A DNA stretch of 64,000 bases from Caulobacter sp. Root343 (GCF_001425745.1 NZ_LMDF01000005.1:356829-420828); one strand, 5' to 3'; positions 51,248-59,650 are shown, counted from the stretch's first letter. Made by a program: numbers and translations. Notes: generated from the letters alone by a model not told the origin.

Positions 51248-51625
51248 ATGCTTGGCGACAAGGACGCCCAGGCCACCGTGGCGGTGAAGGACTTGAAGGT
51301 CGCGCGGCCGTTCTACGCCGAGATCTTGGGCCTGACGCCGCTGCCGGGCGACGAGCCGTCGGTCCAGGCCTTCAGGGCGGGCCAGTCGGTGGTGCTGGTC
51401 TACGTGTCGGCGCTCGCGGGGACCAACGAGGCGACGGTCCTGACCTGGGCGCTGGGCGAGGCCTTCGACGAGACGGTCGCGGCGCTGAAGGCCAAGGGCG
51501 TCGTGTTCGAGCGCTACGACCTGCCCGGCATGACCCACGACGGCGACGTCCACGTGGCGGGCGAGATGCGGGTCGTGTGGTTCAAGGACCCGGACGGGAA
51601 CATTCTGAGTCTGGGGAACTACTGA
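51248..51625 (+). CDS. VOC-family (glyoxalase/bleomycin-resistance fold) protein
   Basis: 125 residues. TVAVKDLKVARPFYAEILGL, FRAGQSVVLVYVS, and the C-terminal VVWFKDPDGNILSLGNY are the typical VOC elements (the KDPDGN turn and the second metal-binding strand). No metal His is obvious in the first strand, so it may be a binding protein rather than an enzyme. GGAGG lies 7 bases before the ATG. One base separates its stop from the DUF1810 gene. Confidence 0.85.
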   Translation: MLGDKDAQATVAVKDLKVARPFYAEILGLTPLPGDEPSVQAFRAGQSVVLVYVSALAGTNEATVLTWALGEAFDETVAALKAKGVVFERYDLPGMTHDGDVHVAGEMRVVWFKDPDGNILSLGNY

Positions 51626-51626
51626 A

Positions 51627-52064
51627 ATGGGTCAGGCCGCTCCCCGCGCGCCCGATCCCCTGAGCCGCTTCGTCGAGGCCCAGGCCAGTGTCTATGACAG
51701 TGTCCTGGCCGAGCTGCGGCGCGGCCAGAAGACCGGCCACTGGATGTGGTTCGTGTTCCCGCAGATCGCCGGCCTGGGCCGCAGCCCCACGGCGCGGTTC
51801 TACGCCATCGCCGATCTGGCCGAGGCCCGCGCCTACCTGGCCCATCCGGTGCTGGGCCCGCGCCTGGTCGAGGCCGTCGAGGCGATCAACGGCCTGCCCG
51901 GCCGCGACGCCCACGCGGTGTTCGGCTCGCCCGACGACCTGAAGCTGCGGTCCAGCCTGACGCTGTTTCAGGCCGCCGCCCCTGAGGAGCCGGCATTCCA
52001 GCGCGCGCTGGACAAGTACTTTGGCGGGCGGGCCGATCCGCTGACGCTGGAGAAGCTCACCTAG
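51627..52064 (+). CDS. DUF1810-family protein
   Basis: 145 residues. DPLSRFVEAQASVYDSVLAELRRGQK, HWMWFVFPQIAGLGRSPTARFYAI and FGSPDDLKLRSSLTLF (given as short pieces of a longer match) are hallmarks of DUF1810, a small cytoplasmic family of unknown function. It follows the VOC gene by one base and is probably cotranscribed. A GTCATCC palindromic repeat directly follows its stop. Confidence 0.85.
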   Translation: MGQAAPRAPDPLSRFVEAQASVYDSVLAELRRGQKTGHWMWFVFPQIAGLGRSPTARFYAIADLAEARAYLAHPVLGPRLVEAVEAINGLPGRDAHAVFGSPDDLKLRSSLTLFQAAAPEEPAFQRALDKYFGGRADPLTLEKLT

Positions 52065-52067
52065 AAC

Positions 52068-52169
52068 CTGTCATCCCGGGCGAAGCGTAGCGCAGATCCG
52101 GGACCGCAACAGGCTCTGAGCTTCCGGCGGTCCCGGCTCGGCGCGCTGCGCGCTTGGCCGGGATGACAG
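52068..52169. repeat. GTCATCC palindromic intergenic repeat, copy 3
   Basis: CTGTCATCCCGG at the left and CCGGGATGACAG at the right are inverted ends, with GATCCGGGACCGCAACAGGC and GGCGGTCCCGGCTC inside. Confidence 0.9.
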
Positions 52170-52179
52170 GAGTAAGGGG

Positions 52180-53163
52180 TTATTCGAACACCAGCACCTG
52201 CTTGCCCTTCTCCGGCGCGCGCACCGTCTCCTCCAGCGCCGCGCGGAAGTCCTCGATGCCGCGTCGGCCGGCGATCAGCACCTCGGTGGCCGGATCGGCC
52301 AGCTCGTCCAACACGCTCTTCAGCCAGGCCGCATCGGCGGTCGGCGGGGCGTCGAAGAAGTAGCGGTAGATGTAGGACCGGATCACCTGACCCTCCATCA
52401 GCACCTTCAAGGCGTTGGTCTGGAACGGCGCCAGGTCGTAGGCCCCGACGATCACGGCCCGACCCAGGAAACCCAGGGCCTCCAGCAGCTGGGTCAGCAC
52501 CGCCCCGCCGATCGCGTCGACCACGCCGGAAAGGTTCGCGCCGCCGATCACGTCGCGGATCGCCTCGGCCAGCGGGACCTCCAGCTTCGACAGCTCGACC
52601 ACCGCTTCGGCGCCGAGCGCGGTCAGGTCGCGGCCTTCGACTTTCCGGCGCACGATCGCCACCACCCGCACGCCGCGCCGGCGGGCCATCTGGATCAGCA
52701 GGGTCGAGACCAATGAGTGGCCCGCCGTCACCGCCAGCCACTGGCCGGCCTGAACCTCGCTGGCGTCCAAGAGGTCGCGGGCGGTGATCGCCGGCATCAG
52801 CTGGGCGGCGCGCTCGACCGGATAGTCGTCGGGCAGCGGGATCAGATAGGCCGGATCGACCGTGACATATTCGGCCCACAGCCGCGTGGCGCTGAACGCC
52901 GCCAGCTGCCCCGGTTCGAGATCGGCGCGGCCGCCGGTCGAAACCACCCGCCCCACCCCGTGATTGCCGACGATCTGGCCCGGCAGGCTTGGCCGCTTGG
53001 CCTCGGGGTACTGGGCTTGTGTGAAGAAGAAGTCGCCCGGATGGATCCCGGCGGCGACCATCCGCACCAGGGCCTGGCCCGGGCCCGGTTCGGGCCGGGG
53101 AACCTCCCGCAGCGCCACGACATCGAGGGGCGAACCGATGCGGTCCTGAACGAGCGCCTTCAT
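52180..53163 (-). CDS. medium-chain zinc-independent oxidoreductase (quinone-reductase-like)
   Basis: 327 residues of the MDR superfamily. The N-terminal GroES-like domain holds EVPRPEPGPGQALVRMVAAG, HPGDFFFTQAQYP and GNHGVGRVVSTGG. The NAD(P)-binding domain lies in the middle, followed by a C-terminal lid (LAGRRGIEDFRAALEE). The usual catalytic zinc ligands (Cys, His) are not evident, so it belongs to the zinc-independent quinone- or trans-enoyl reductase group. ATG 53163. It is divergent from a LysR regulator 182 bases away. Confidence 0.87.
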   Translation of the reverse strand: MKALVQDRIGSPLDVVALREVPRPEPGPGQALVRMVAAGIHPGDFFFTQAQYPEAKRPSLPGQIVGNHGVGRVVSTGGRADLEPGQLAAFSATRLWAEYVTVDPAYLIPLPDDYPVERAAQLMPAITARDLLDASEVQAGQWLAVTAGHSLVSTLLIQMARRRGVRVVAIVRRKVEGRDLTALGAEAVVELSKLEVPLAEAIRDVIGGANLSGVVDAIGGAVLTQLLEALGFLGRAVIVGAYDLAPFQTNALKVLMEGQVIRSYIYRYFFDAPPTADAAWLKSVLDELADPATEVLIAGRRGIEDFRAALEETVRAPEKGKQVLVFE

Positions 53164-53345
53164 GGCCTGAACTCCTTTGCCGCCCACGCACGCCGCGAGC
53201 TGGAGCATCAGATGCGAGCCACCGCCGATCGGGACAATCGCGCCGCCGGGAGCTCTGTTTTCCATTCGCGGGACAATCGCCAGCCTTGCGCCGCAACGCT
53301 CCCGCGCCGATCTACGACCGGAGTTTGAAATGGGGATCGGGCGCC

Positions 53346-54233
53346 ATGCTGGGCTATGACGACGTGGCGATCTTCCTGAAGGTGGCGCGCGAGGGCAGCT
53401 TCGTCGCCGCCGCCAAGGCTCTTGGCCTGCCGACCAGCTCGGTCAGCCGCCGGGTGGCGGCCCTGGAGGCCCGCTACAAGACCCAGCTGCTACGTCGCAC
53501 CACCCGCGCCGTGGCCCTGACCGAGGATGGCCGCGCCTTCGTCGACCGGGCGGCGGCGGCCATGGACGAGCTGGAGGCCGCCGCCCGAGGCCTGGACGTC
53601 TGCGACAAGCGACTGTCGGGCAAGCTGACCGTCACCGCGCCCTATCACGTCTGCAACGAGACCTTCGCCCCGCACCTGCTGGAATTCGCCGCCAAACACC
53701 CCGACCTCGTGCTGGATCTGCGCCTGACCAACGGCGCGCCGGACCTGATCGAGGAAGGGATTGACGTCGCCTTCCAGCTGGCCCCGCTGCCCGAGGGCCG
53801 CCACGTGGCTCGCAAGCTGTGGACCTCGCCCTATCTGATCTGCGCCAGCCGAAGCTTCCTGGAACGTCATCCCGAGGCGGCCAGCCTCGACCATCCCCGC
53901 CGCCTGGCCCGCCTGCCGGTGGTGGTCACCCCGCCGATCCTGAACTGGCGGTTCGTCCATGGCGGTGGCGAGACCTACGCGGCCGCGCCTCGCACGATCG
54001 GGACCTCGGTCGACGACCTGTCGATGGGCGCCCTGGCCGCCAGCCAGGGCCTGGGCGTCGCCTACCTGCCGCGCGGCCTGGCGATGCGCTTCCCCGAGCT
54101 GGTCGAGCTGACCTTCGGCGATTGGAAGGTCGAGGACCGCGAGCTCTACGCCCTCTATCCCGCCACCCGCCAGCTGTCGCCGAAGGTCCGCGCCGTGATC
54201 GACCACGCCCTGGCCGGCCGCGCGGCGCATTGA
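53346..54233 (+). CDS. LysR-family transcriptional regulator
   Basis: 295 residues. The winged helix (DDVAIFLKVAREGSFVAAAKALG, LPTSSVSRRVAALEAR) occupies residues 1-60 and the effector-binding domain begins at GKLTVTAPYHVCNETFAPHLL. It resembles the CrgA/YafC-type LysR subgroup. The divergent oxidoreductase gene is the probable target. ATG 53346 is chosen; the frame is open to 53286. It is convergent with the next minus-strand membrane protein gene. Confidence 0.92.
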   Translation: MLGYDDVAIFLKVAREGSFVAAAKALGLPTSSVSRRVAALEARYKTQLLRRTTRAVALTEDGRAFVDRAAAAMDELEAAARGLDVCDKRLSGKLTVTAPYHVCNETFAPHLLEFAAKHPDLVLDLRLTNGAPDLIEEGIDVAFQLAPLPEGRHVARKLWTSPYLICASRSFLERHPEAASLDHPRRLARLPVVVTPPILNWRFVHGGGETYAAAPRTIGTSVDDLSMGALAASQGLGVAYLPRGLAMRFPELVELTFGDWKVEDRELYALYPATRQLSPKVRAVIDHALAGRAAH

Positions 54234-54237
54234 GTCG

Positions 54238-55032
54238 CTAGACCACCGGCCCCTCATCCGTGCGCTCGCTCCACAGGTAGTCGCCGATCAGCCAGAGGGC
54301 CGCCATCAGCACCAGGGAGATGGCGACGCCCGCCCAGCGAAGCCACTGCTGCGGATGGGTGATCGCCCCCGGCGCCCAGGCGAGGACAGCGAAACAGAGG
54401 TACATCAGGCCGCCGATCCGGGTGGCCGGAATGGCCAGGCGGTCGGCGATCAGGGCCACGCCGACGGCCAGGTGCCCGACGCCGGTCGCGAGCGCCCAGA
54501 ACATGGCGTCGCCGGGCATCCAGTCGGGGATCATCTTCATCGTGCCCCTCATGCCGACCACGTGGGCGAAGCCGAAGACGATCGAGCAGCAGCCATAGGC
54601 GATGCGCGCCACGTCCGGTCCCAGCGCGCCGCGCGCCGCCATGGCTGGCGAGGACCGCGCCCAGAGCGTCGCCGCGGCGACGGCGATGCCCAGTTGCTCG
54701 GCCAGGCCCAGATAACCGCCCAGCTTGTCGGGCGCGGCGATCAGGCCAGACAGCCACATGGCGGCATAGGCGCTGAACAGCACGGTCTGGACGATCGCCG
54801 CGATCCGTAGGGTCCGGGCGAAGAACAGACCGGCGCCCGACAGCACCAGCAGGCTGGACGAGGCGAAGGCCAGGACAGGCCGGAACGGAAGCCACTCCGG
54901 CGCCGGCTGCCAGAAGCTCGTGAAGTCCCCCTGCAGGAAACAGGCGATCCCGAAACAGATCGTCGAGATCCCCAGGATCCCCTTCCCCAGATCAAGGTCG
55001 TTGGTTTTACGCAGCAGCGACGCGACGCTCAT
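54238..55032 (-). CDS. polytopic membrane protein of unknown function
   Basis: 264 residues with about eight hydrophobic helices and very short loops, no signal peptide, and charged ends (LRKTNDLDLGKG and SERTDEGPVV). The repeated two-by-four helix layout resembles DoxX-like proteins, but I recognise no diagnostic motif. Start ATG 55032 (TTG at 55035 also possible). It is convergent with the LysR gene, and its upstream region is shared with the CadC-like regulator. Confidence 0.75.
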   Translation of the reverse strand: MSVASLLRKTNDLDLGKGILGISTICFGIACFLQGDFTSFWQPAPEWLPFRPVLAFASSSLLVLSGAGLFFARTLRIAAIVQTVLFSAYAAMWLSGLIAAPDKLGGYLGLAEQLGIAVAAATLWARSSPAMAARGALGPDVARIAYGCCSIVFGFAHVVGMRGTMKMIPDWMPGDAMFWALATGVGHLAVGVALIADRLAIPATRIGGLMYLCFAVLAWAPGAITHPQQWLRWAGVAISLVLMAALWLIGDYLWSERTDEGPVV

Positions 55033-55214
55033 CAATGTCCACTCCCGATGCGGCGAAGCGCTCGCCGAACGGGATCAGGAGGCTCAAGCTCGGGTGGAAA
55101 TCGACTAAGGAAAACCTCAATTTGTTCTAAAGCCGATCTTGCCCGCATGGCGGACGGGACCGCTACCTTCTAAGTCCCCCGGGACCTGAGTCCTCGAAGG
55201 GCGGAGACCACGAC

Positions 55215-56018
55215 TTGGACATCGACGCATCCGCCTACCGGATCGGCGCCTACCGGATCGGCGCCTACCAGATCGGCGACTGGCTGTTCTCGCCGGACGC
55301 CAACGAGCTGCGGCGCGGCGAGACTCGCCGGGGGCTGGAGCACCGGGCCGCGCGGACCCTGGAGCTGCTGTGCCGGCGGCGCGGCGAGATCGTCTCGCAG
55401 GACGAGATCGTCCGCGAGGTGTGGGGCGGCCGGGCGATCAGCGCCAACAGCGTGCCGGTGGTGATCCGCGATCTGCGCCAGGCGCTGGGCGACGACGCCC
55501 GCGATCCGCGCTGCATCGTCACCCACGCCAAGCGCGGCTACCGCCTGCTGCCCGAGGCGGTCGAGGCCGAAGCGATCGCGCCTTCGGCGAGCCGCCCCTT
55601 CCTGCCTAAGGCGATCGCCCTGCTGCTGGTCCTGCTGATCGCTGGCCTGGCGGCGTGGTCGGGCCTGCGGACCTTTTACCCGCCCGTCACGCCGCTGCTC
55701 GTCACGGAGGTCGAGAACGTCACCGGCGAGCCGCGCTTCCAGCCCCAGGCCAGCGCCGCCAGCGAGGTCCTGGTCGCCAATGCCCGCAAGATCCGCGGCG
55801 CGCGGGTGTTTCGTGGCGAGGCCGCTCATCCGCCGCCCGGCGCGATCCGGCTGAGCGCGCGCCTGATCATCTGGAAAGGCCGGCCCACCGTGACGATGCT
55901 GGCCCAGTCGCCCGACGGCCCGGTGCTCTGGATGGGCATGACCTCGGGATACGAAGAACTGACGCCCCTGGAGATCGCCAAGGCCATGCGCGAGCTGGGT
56001 GAAACCTTGCGGCGCTAA
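55215..56018 (+). CDS. membrane-anchored OmpR/CadC-like winged-helix regulator
   Basis: 267 residues from a TTG start, with GGAG 8 bases before it. A DNA-binding winged helix of the OmpR C-terminal type (about residues 20-115: FSPDANELRRGE, LEHRAARTLELLCRRRGEIVS, SVPVVIRDLRQALGDDAR, GYRLLPE) is followed by one membrane helix (AIALLLVLLIAGLAAWSGL, about 135-153) and a periplasmic domain of about 110 residues. The plan is that of CadC/ToxR one-component regulators. The N-terminus holds three direct copies of a 5-residue unit (AYRIG, AYRIG, AYQIG). Target genes are unknown. Confidence 0.85.
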   Translation: MDIDASAYRIGAYRIGAYQIGDWLFSPDANELRRGETRRGLEHRAARTLELLCRRRGEIVSQDEIVREVWGGRAISANSVPVVIRDLRQALGDDARDPRCIVTHAKRGYRLLPEAVEAEAIAPSASRPFLPKAIALLLVLLIAGLAAWSGLRTFYPPVTPLLVTEVENVTGEPRFQPQASAASEVLVANARKIRGARVFRGEAAHPPPGAIRLSARLIIWKGRPTVTMLAQSPDGPVLWMGMTSGYEELTPLEIAKAMRELGETLRR

Positions 56019-56027
56019 AACCTCGCT

Positions 56028-56082
56028 TGACTAACCCATAACCCCAGAGTTATGAAATAACCCATAGCCAAGGGGTTATGGA
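56028..56082 (+). promoter_or_regulatory. promoter and operator of the ArsR-SRPBCC operon
   Basis: TTGACT (56028-56033) and TTATGA (56051-56056) are 17 bases apart. CCATAACCCC (56037-56046) and GGGGTTATGG (56073-56082) form a perfect inverted repeat. GTTAT-GAA-ATAAC (56050-56062) is another. The -10 region lies inside this palindromic block, as expected for ArsR-type autorepression. Confidence 0.6.
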
Positions 56083-56088
56083 TTTCAC

Positions 56089-56412
56089 ATGGAAAACGCC
56101 CACGACGTGCTGTTCCGGACTCTGGCGGATCCCACCCGTCGGGCCCTGTTCGAGCGCCTGTGCCGCCAGGGCGAGCAGACGGTCGGGGCCCTGACGGCCC
56201 AGGCCGGGGTCTCGCAGCCGGCGGTGTCGAAGCATCTGGGCGTCCTGAAACAGGCCGGACTGGTGCGCGATCGCCACGAGGGCCGCCAGACCCACTACAG
56301 CGTCCAGCTGGGCGCCCTGGCTCCGCTGATCGATTGGACGAGCCAGATGGCCGGCTTCTGGGAAGGCCGGTTCGACGCGCTCGAGGACCTGCTCAAGAGG
56401 ATGGACCAATGA
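56089..56412 (+). CDS. ArsR-family transcriptional regulator
   Basis: 107 residues. The winged helix has LADPTRRALFERLCRQGEQTVGAL, SQPAVSKHLGVLKQAGLV and DRHEGRQTHYSV. It lacks the Cys-rich metal-binding motif (ELCVCDL) of classical ArsR, so it belongs to the non-metal ArsR group often paired with AHSA1/SRPBCC proteins. The stop overlaps the start of exactly such a gene. Autoregulation is likely through the palindromes directly upstream. Confidence 0.93.
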   Translation: MENAHDVLFRTLADPTRRALFERLCRQGEQTVGALTAQAGVSQPAVSKHLGVLKQAGLVRDRHEGRQTHYSVQLGALAPLIDWTSQMAGFWEGRFDALEDLLKRMDQ

Positions 56413-56858
56413 CCGACACAACGACCGACGCCAACACCGCGACCGCCACCCGCTCGGTGGTCGTCGAACGCGACATCGCCCACGCCCCGGAGAAGCTCTG
56501 GCGCGCCCTGACCCAGCCTCACCTGATGGAGGAATGGCTGATGAAGAACGACTTCAAGCCCCAGGTCGGCCACCGCTTCAACCTGCGTGGCGAGTGGGGC
56601 GGCGTGCTGGACTGCGAGGTGCTGGCGATCGAGCCGCACAAGACCCTGTCCTACACCTGGAACTTCAAGCACGAGGATCCGGCCTACGACCTGACCAGCG
56701 TGGTGACCTTCACCCTGACGCCGACCGCCTCGGGCACGCACCTGCGCATGGAGCAGGCCGGTTTCCGTCCCGACCAGAAGCAGGCCTACGGCGGCGCCCA
56801 CGCCGGCTGGAAGACCTTCCTGGACAACCTGGACCAGCTGCTGGCCAAGGCCGACTGA
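56409..56858 (+). CDS. SRPBCC (AHSA1-like) domain protein
   Basis: 149 residues. VVVERDIAHAPEKLWRALTQPHLMEEWL, then GEWGGVLDCEVLAIEPHKTLSYTW and FLDNLDQLLAKA (each under 28 residues, core shown in part) are the AHSA1/START-like helix-grip signature. Its start overlaps the ArsR stop by four bases. The ligand is unknown; these pairs are common in alphaproteobacteria. Confidence 0.9.
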   Translation: MTDTTTDANTATATRSVVVERDIAHAPEKLWRALTQPHLMEEWLMKNDFKPQVGHRFNLRGEWGGVLDCEVLAIEPHKTLSYTWNFKHEDPAYDLTSVVTFTLTPTASGTHLRMEQAGFRPDQKQAYGGAHAGWKTFLDNLDQLLAKAD

Positions 56859-56888
56859 CCGCTGTCACGGCCTCGGGAGGAGACCGCC

Positions 56889-57101
56889 ATGAGCAACACC
56901 ATCCGCCAGATCCACCGCTGGCTGTCGATCGCCTTCACCCTGGGCGTGCTCGGCTACATCGCCGTCATGACCCGGGGGCAGCCGCCCTTCTGGGTGGGCC
57001 TTTTCGCGCTGGTCCCGCTGATCCTGCTGCTGGCCACGGGGCTGTACATGTTCGTGCTGCCCTACGCCCGGAAGGGACGCGGCGCGCGCGCCGGCGCCTG
57101 A
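56889..57101 (+). CDS. small two-helix membrane protein
   Basis: 70 residues. Two hydrophobic helices (SIAFTLGVLGYIAVM and WVGLFALVPLILLLATGLYM) flank a short polar loop, ending with a basic tail. No recognisable family. It starts 30 bases after the SRPBCC gene with GGAGGAG upstream, so it belongs to the ArsR operon. Confidence 0.75.
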   Translation: MSNTIRQIHRWLSIAFTLGVLGYIAVMTRGQPPFWVGLFALVPLILLLATGLYMFVLPYARKGRGARAGA

Positions 57102-57113
57102 GGGGAAGCGACC

Positions 57114-57527
57114 ATGAGCAAGATGCAGCCCGCCCCCGAGGGGGTCCCCGTCTCGGACCTGATCGACGACGCCATCGCCGCGCTGGGCGACTGGCGCGGC
57201 GAGACCCTGGCCCGCCTGCGCGCCCTGATCCACGAGGCCGAGCCCGACGTGGTCGAGGAATGGAAGTGGGGCAAGCCGGTGTGGTCGCACGACGGCCTGA
57301 TCTGCACCGGCGAGGTCTACAAGGCCTACGTCAAGACCACCTTCGCCAAGGGGGCGGCGGTTCCCGATCCCAAGGGCCTGTTCAACTCCAGCCTGGACGG
57401 TAACGTCCGCCGGGCCATCGACTTCCGGCCGGGCGAGGCCATCGACGAGGCCGCCTTCAAGGCGCTGATCCGCGAGGCCGTGGCCCTGAACGCCGCCAAG
57501 CCGGCGCGGACGAAGAAGACGGGGTAG
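57114..57527 (+). CDS. DUF1801-family protein
   Basis: 137 residues. ALIHEAEPDVVEEWKWGKPVWSHDGLICTGEVYKAYVKTTFAKGA (seen here as EEWKWGKPVWSHDG and YKAYVKTTFAKG) is the core of the DUF1801/YdhG-like family, which adopts a helix-grip-like fold of unknown function. It follows the small membrane protein by 12 bases and ends the operon before a palindromic repeat. Confidence 0.85.
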   Translation: MSKMQPAPEGVPVSDLIDDAIAALGDWRGETLARLRALIHEAEPDVVEEWKWGKPVWSHDGLICTGEVYKAYVKTTFAKGAAVPDPKGLFNSSLDGNVRRAIDFRPGEAIDEAAFKALIREAVALNAAKPARTKKTG

Positions 57528-57537
57528 GGCCTAGGAG

Positions 57538-57648
57538 TCTGCTCCCCTCCGGGGAGCTGTCGCGGAGCGACTGAGGGGGTTAGCTGGCAGTCGGCCGAGC
57601 TTGCCCCCTCCGACCCTCCGGGCCACCTCCCCCGGCGGGGGAGGAGAG
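57538..57648. repeat. palindromic G/C-rich intergenic repeat
   Basis: GCTCCCCTCCGGGGAGC with CGCGGAGCGACTGAGGGGG, then GCCCCCTCCGACCCTCCGGG and CCTCCCCCGGCGGGGGAGGA, as in the other members of the family. Confidence 0.7.
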
Positions 57649-57897
57649 CGCCACTTGGGTGTGTCCGCGCCCTACTCAAAACAGACGTCCGCCATACAGC
57701 TCTGCGTTGACAGTCTGAAATATTCGCGCGACCTTCGCGAGGCGTGGGGGCGCCGCTCACCGATGACGATGGCCGACAACGGCTCGTCCGCCGCCGCGCA
57801 CCGGTAGCTTTTTTCCAATCGTACGAGTCCACGTTCGCAATCGTCTCATGGCGTCGCGTCGACATCGCGCGCGCCCTCGCCAACGCCGGGGTTCAGC
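57649..57897. other. upstream region of the nuclease/membrane-protein operon
   Basis: About 250 bases with no convincing gene. It contains TTGACA (57707-57712), an AT-rich TATTCG that is too close to be its -10 partner, a short TTTTTT (57809-57814) run and GAGTC (57826-57830). It should hold the promoter of the five-gene operon. Confidence 0.35.
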
Positions 57898-58305
57898 ATG
57901 GCCTTGCCTCTGAAACAGGTCTCGCAGTGGGGAGAGTACGGCCTGCTGATCTGGCTGGCCGTGCTGCTGGCGGTCGTGACCTATCGCGGCCTGGTCAGCG
58001 GCAAGCTGCGCGACCTGGTCGCCGAACCGCGCGGCGGCGGCGTCTCGCCGGCCCGACTGCAAGCGCTCGGCGTGACGATCGGCTTCGCCGGCTATTACCT
58101 GGCCGAGGGCCTGCGGGCGGTTGCCGAAGGCGCCATGAGCCTTCCCCCCGTCAAGCCCGAGACCCTGTCCATCGTCGCCGCCAGCCTGGGCGTGCACATG
58201 GGCGGCAAGCTCTACGACCGCTATCCGCTCGGGGCCGCCGGTTCCCACGGCGGCGCCGAACCCAAGCCGCGCCGGCCCAAGTCCGGCCGCAAGCCGAAAC
58301 CCTGA
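57898..58305 (+). CDS. small membrane protein, operon gene 1
   Basis: 135 residues. One N-terminal helix (GLLIWLAVLLAVVTYRGL), then LRDLVAEPRGGGVSPARLQALG, a second helical segment (IGFAGYYLAEGL) and LSIVAASLGVHMGGKLYDR. The C-terminus is Lys/Arg/Pro-rich. The elements LVAEP, SPARLQ and GVHMGGK line up with LIAEP, SLSRFQ and GISGGSFVISK of the next gene, so the two are distant paralogues. No known family or function. First gene of five. Confidence 0.75.
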   Translation: MALPLKQVSQWGEYGLLIWLAVLLAVVTYRGLVSGKLRDLVAEPRGGGVSPARLQALGVTIGFAGYYLAEGLRAVAEGAMSLPPVKPETLSIVAASLGVHMGGKLYDRYPLGAAGSHGGAEPKPRRPKSGRKPKP

Positions 58306-58327
58306 GCTTCAAAGGAAGGACGATACC

Positions 58328-58759
58328 ATGCCCACCACGCCCTGGGCCCTCCTGGCCTATATCGTCGGCATCGCCGTCATCGTGATCATCCTCGGCTTCG
58401 CGGCCGTGGTGGTCTGGCGGCTGATCTCCAAGCCCGGCGCCCTGGACGGTCTGATCGCCGAGCCGCTGGGCTCGGAGACGGTCAAGGCCCTGGCCGCCGG
58501 CCTGACCGCCGGCCCCAATCCGCCCGTGGGCGCGGCCCTGGCCGCCGCCGTCCAGCAGGCCGCCGAGGGCATCCCGTCCAAGGCTAGCCTGTCTCGGTTC
58601 CAGTTCCTGCTGTTCACCTTCGTCGTGGCCGGGCTGTTCCTGCTGCTGTCGATCGAGGCCGGGGCCTTCGTCGAGGTGCCGCCGACCGTGCTGGGCCTGA
58701 TCGGCATCAGCGGCGGCAGCTTCGTGATCTCCAAGGGCATCTCGAACAGCAGCAAGTAG
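58328..58759 (+). CDS. small membrane protein, operon gene 2
   Basis: 143 residues. N-terminal helix (LAYIVGIAVIVIILGFAAVV), then ALDGLIAEPLGSE, an Ala-rich helical stretch, SLSRFQFLLFTFVVAGLFLL with a second helix and LGLIGISGGSFVISKG near the end. I believe SxSRxQ...GISGGSxxxxK-type short membrane proteins occur widely as uncharacterised proteins. It starts 22 bases after gene 1 with AAGGAAGG before the ATG. Function unknown. Confidence 0.75.
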   Translation: MPTTPWALLAYIVGIAVIVIILGFAAVVVWRLISKPGALDGLIAEPLGSETVKALAAGLTAGPNPPVGAALAAAVQQAAEGIPSKASLSRFQFLLFTFVVAGLFLLLSIEAGAFVEVPPTVLGLIGISGGSFVISKGISNSSK

Positions 58760-58783
58760 CCCGCGAGGCTGGGAGACGTCGCC

Positions 58784-59650
58784 ATGATCCGTTCGCTGTT
58801 CGGCTTGCTTGTCGTTCCCCTGGCGGCCGCCGCCCTCGCCGCCGCCTCGCCGACCGTCGCCCAGGAAACCTTTCAGGACGGGGCGCCGACCTCCGCCTGC
58901 CTGGCGCGCTTCGCGGCGGTCGGCCTGCCGGTCCATCGCGGCGACGACGTCGCGCTCAAGCAGGTGATGATCTGCCGCGACGGCTACGCCCTGTCGTTCA
59001 ACAAGGCGACGCGCAACCCCGACTGGGTGATCGAGCGCCTGACGCCCGCCGCCCTGAAGGGGACCGCCAAGCGCGCCGACAAGTTCCTGACCGACCCGGC
59101 GGCCAAGGGCTTCAGCCCGACGGCGAAGGACTACACCGACCCGGTCAATCCGCGCGACCGGGGCCACCAGGCGCCGGCGGCCGACTTCAAGTCCAGCCAG
59201 CCCCAGACCAACGCCAGCTTCTACATGACCAACATGTCGCCCCAGGTGGGTCCGGGCTTCAACCGCGCCCAGTGGCGGTTCCTGGAGGAGGACGTGCGGG
59301 CCGCCGTGCTGTGCGGCGGCCACGACGAGGTGATCGCGATCACCGGTCCGATCTATGGCTCGAGCTCCACCTGGATCGGCGGGTCCAAGGACAAGATCCT
59401 GTCGCCGGCGGCCTATTTCAAGGTGCTGTACGACGTCCGGACCGGCCGCGCCGTCGGTTTCCGCCTCGACAACAAGGCCTATACGAAGACGCCCTCCGAC
59501 CATTTCATCGTGCCGATCAGCCAGCTGGAGGTCGAGACCGGCCTCGACTTCCTCGGCGCCCTGTCCCGCCGCGACCAGAACATCCTGGAGCGCAGCAAGG
59601 GGACGTTCTGGGGGCATGGGCAGGGGTGCGCGAACGCGGTGAAGGAGTAG
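58784..59650 (+). CDS. secreted DNA/RNA non-specific endonuclease (NUC family)
   Basis: 288 residues. Signal peptide (MIRSLFGLLVVPLAAAALA, ending VAQ). The nuclease domain spans about 55-285. The active-site motif DRGH (Asp125-His128) is followed by QAPAADF. MTNMSPQ and FNRAQWRFLEE supply the Mg2+-binding Asn160 and helix Glu168, as in Serratia nuclease. It should be periplasmic or extracellular and degrade DNA and RNA. No immunity inhibitor is recognisable, though its operon partners are membrane proteins. Spacing to gene 2 is 24 bases. Confidence 0.93.
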   Translation: MIRSLFGLLVVPLAAAALAAASPTVAQETFQDGAPTSACLARFAAVGLPVHRGDDVALKQVMICRDGYALSFNKATRNPDWVIERLTPAALKGTAKRADKFLTDPAAKGFSPTAKDYTDPVNPRDRGHQAPAADFKSSQPQTNASFYMTNMSPQVGPGFNRAQWRFLEEDVRAAVLCGGHDEVIAITGPIYGSSSTWIGGSKDKILSPAAYFKVLYDVRTGRAVGFRLDNKAYTKTPSDHFIVPISQLEVETGLDFLGALSRRDQNILERSKGTFWGHGQGCANAVKE

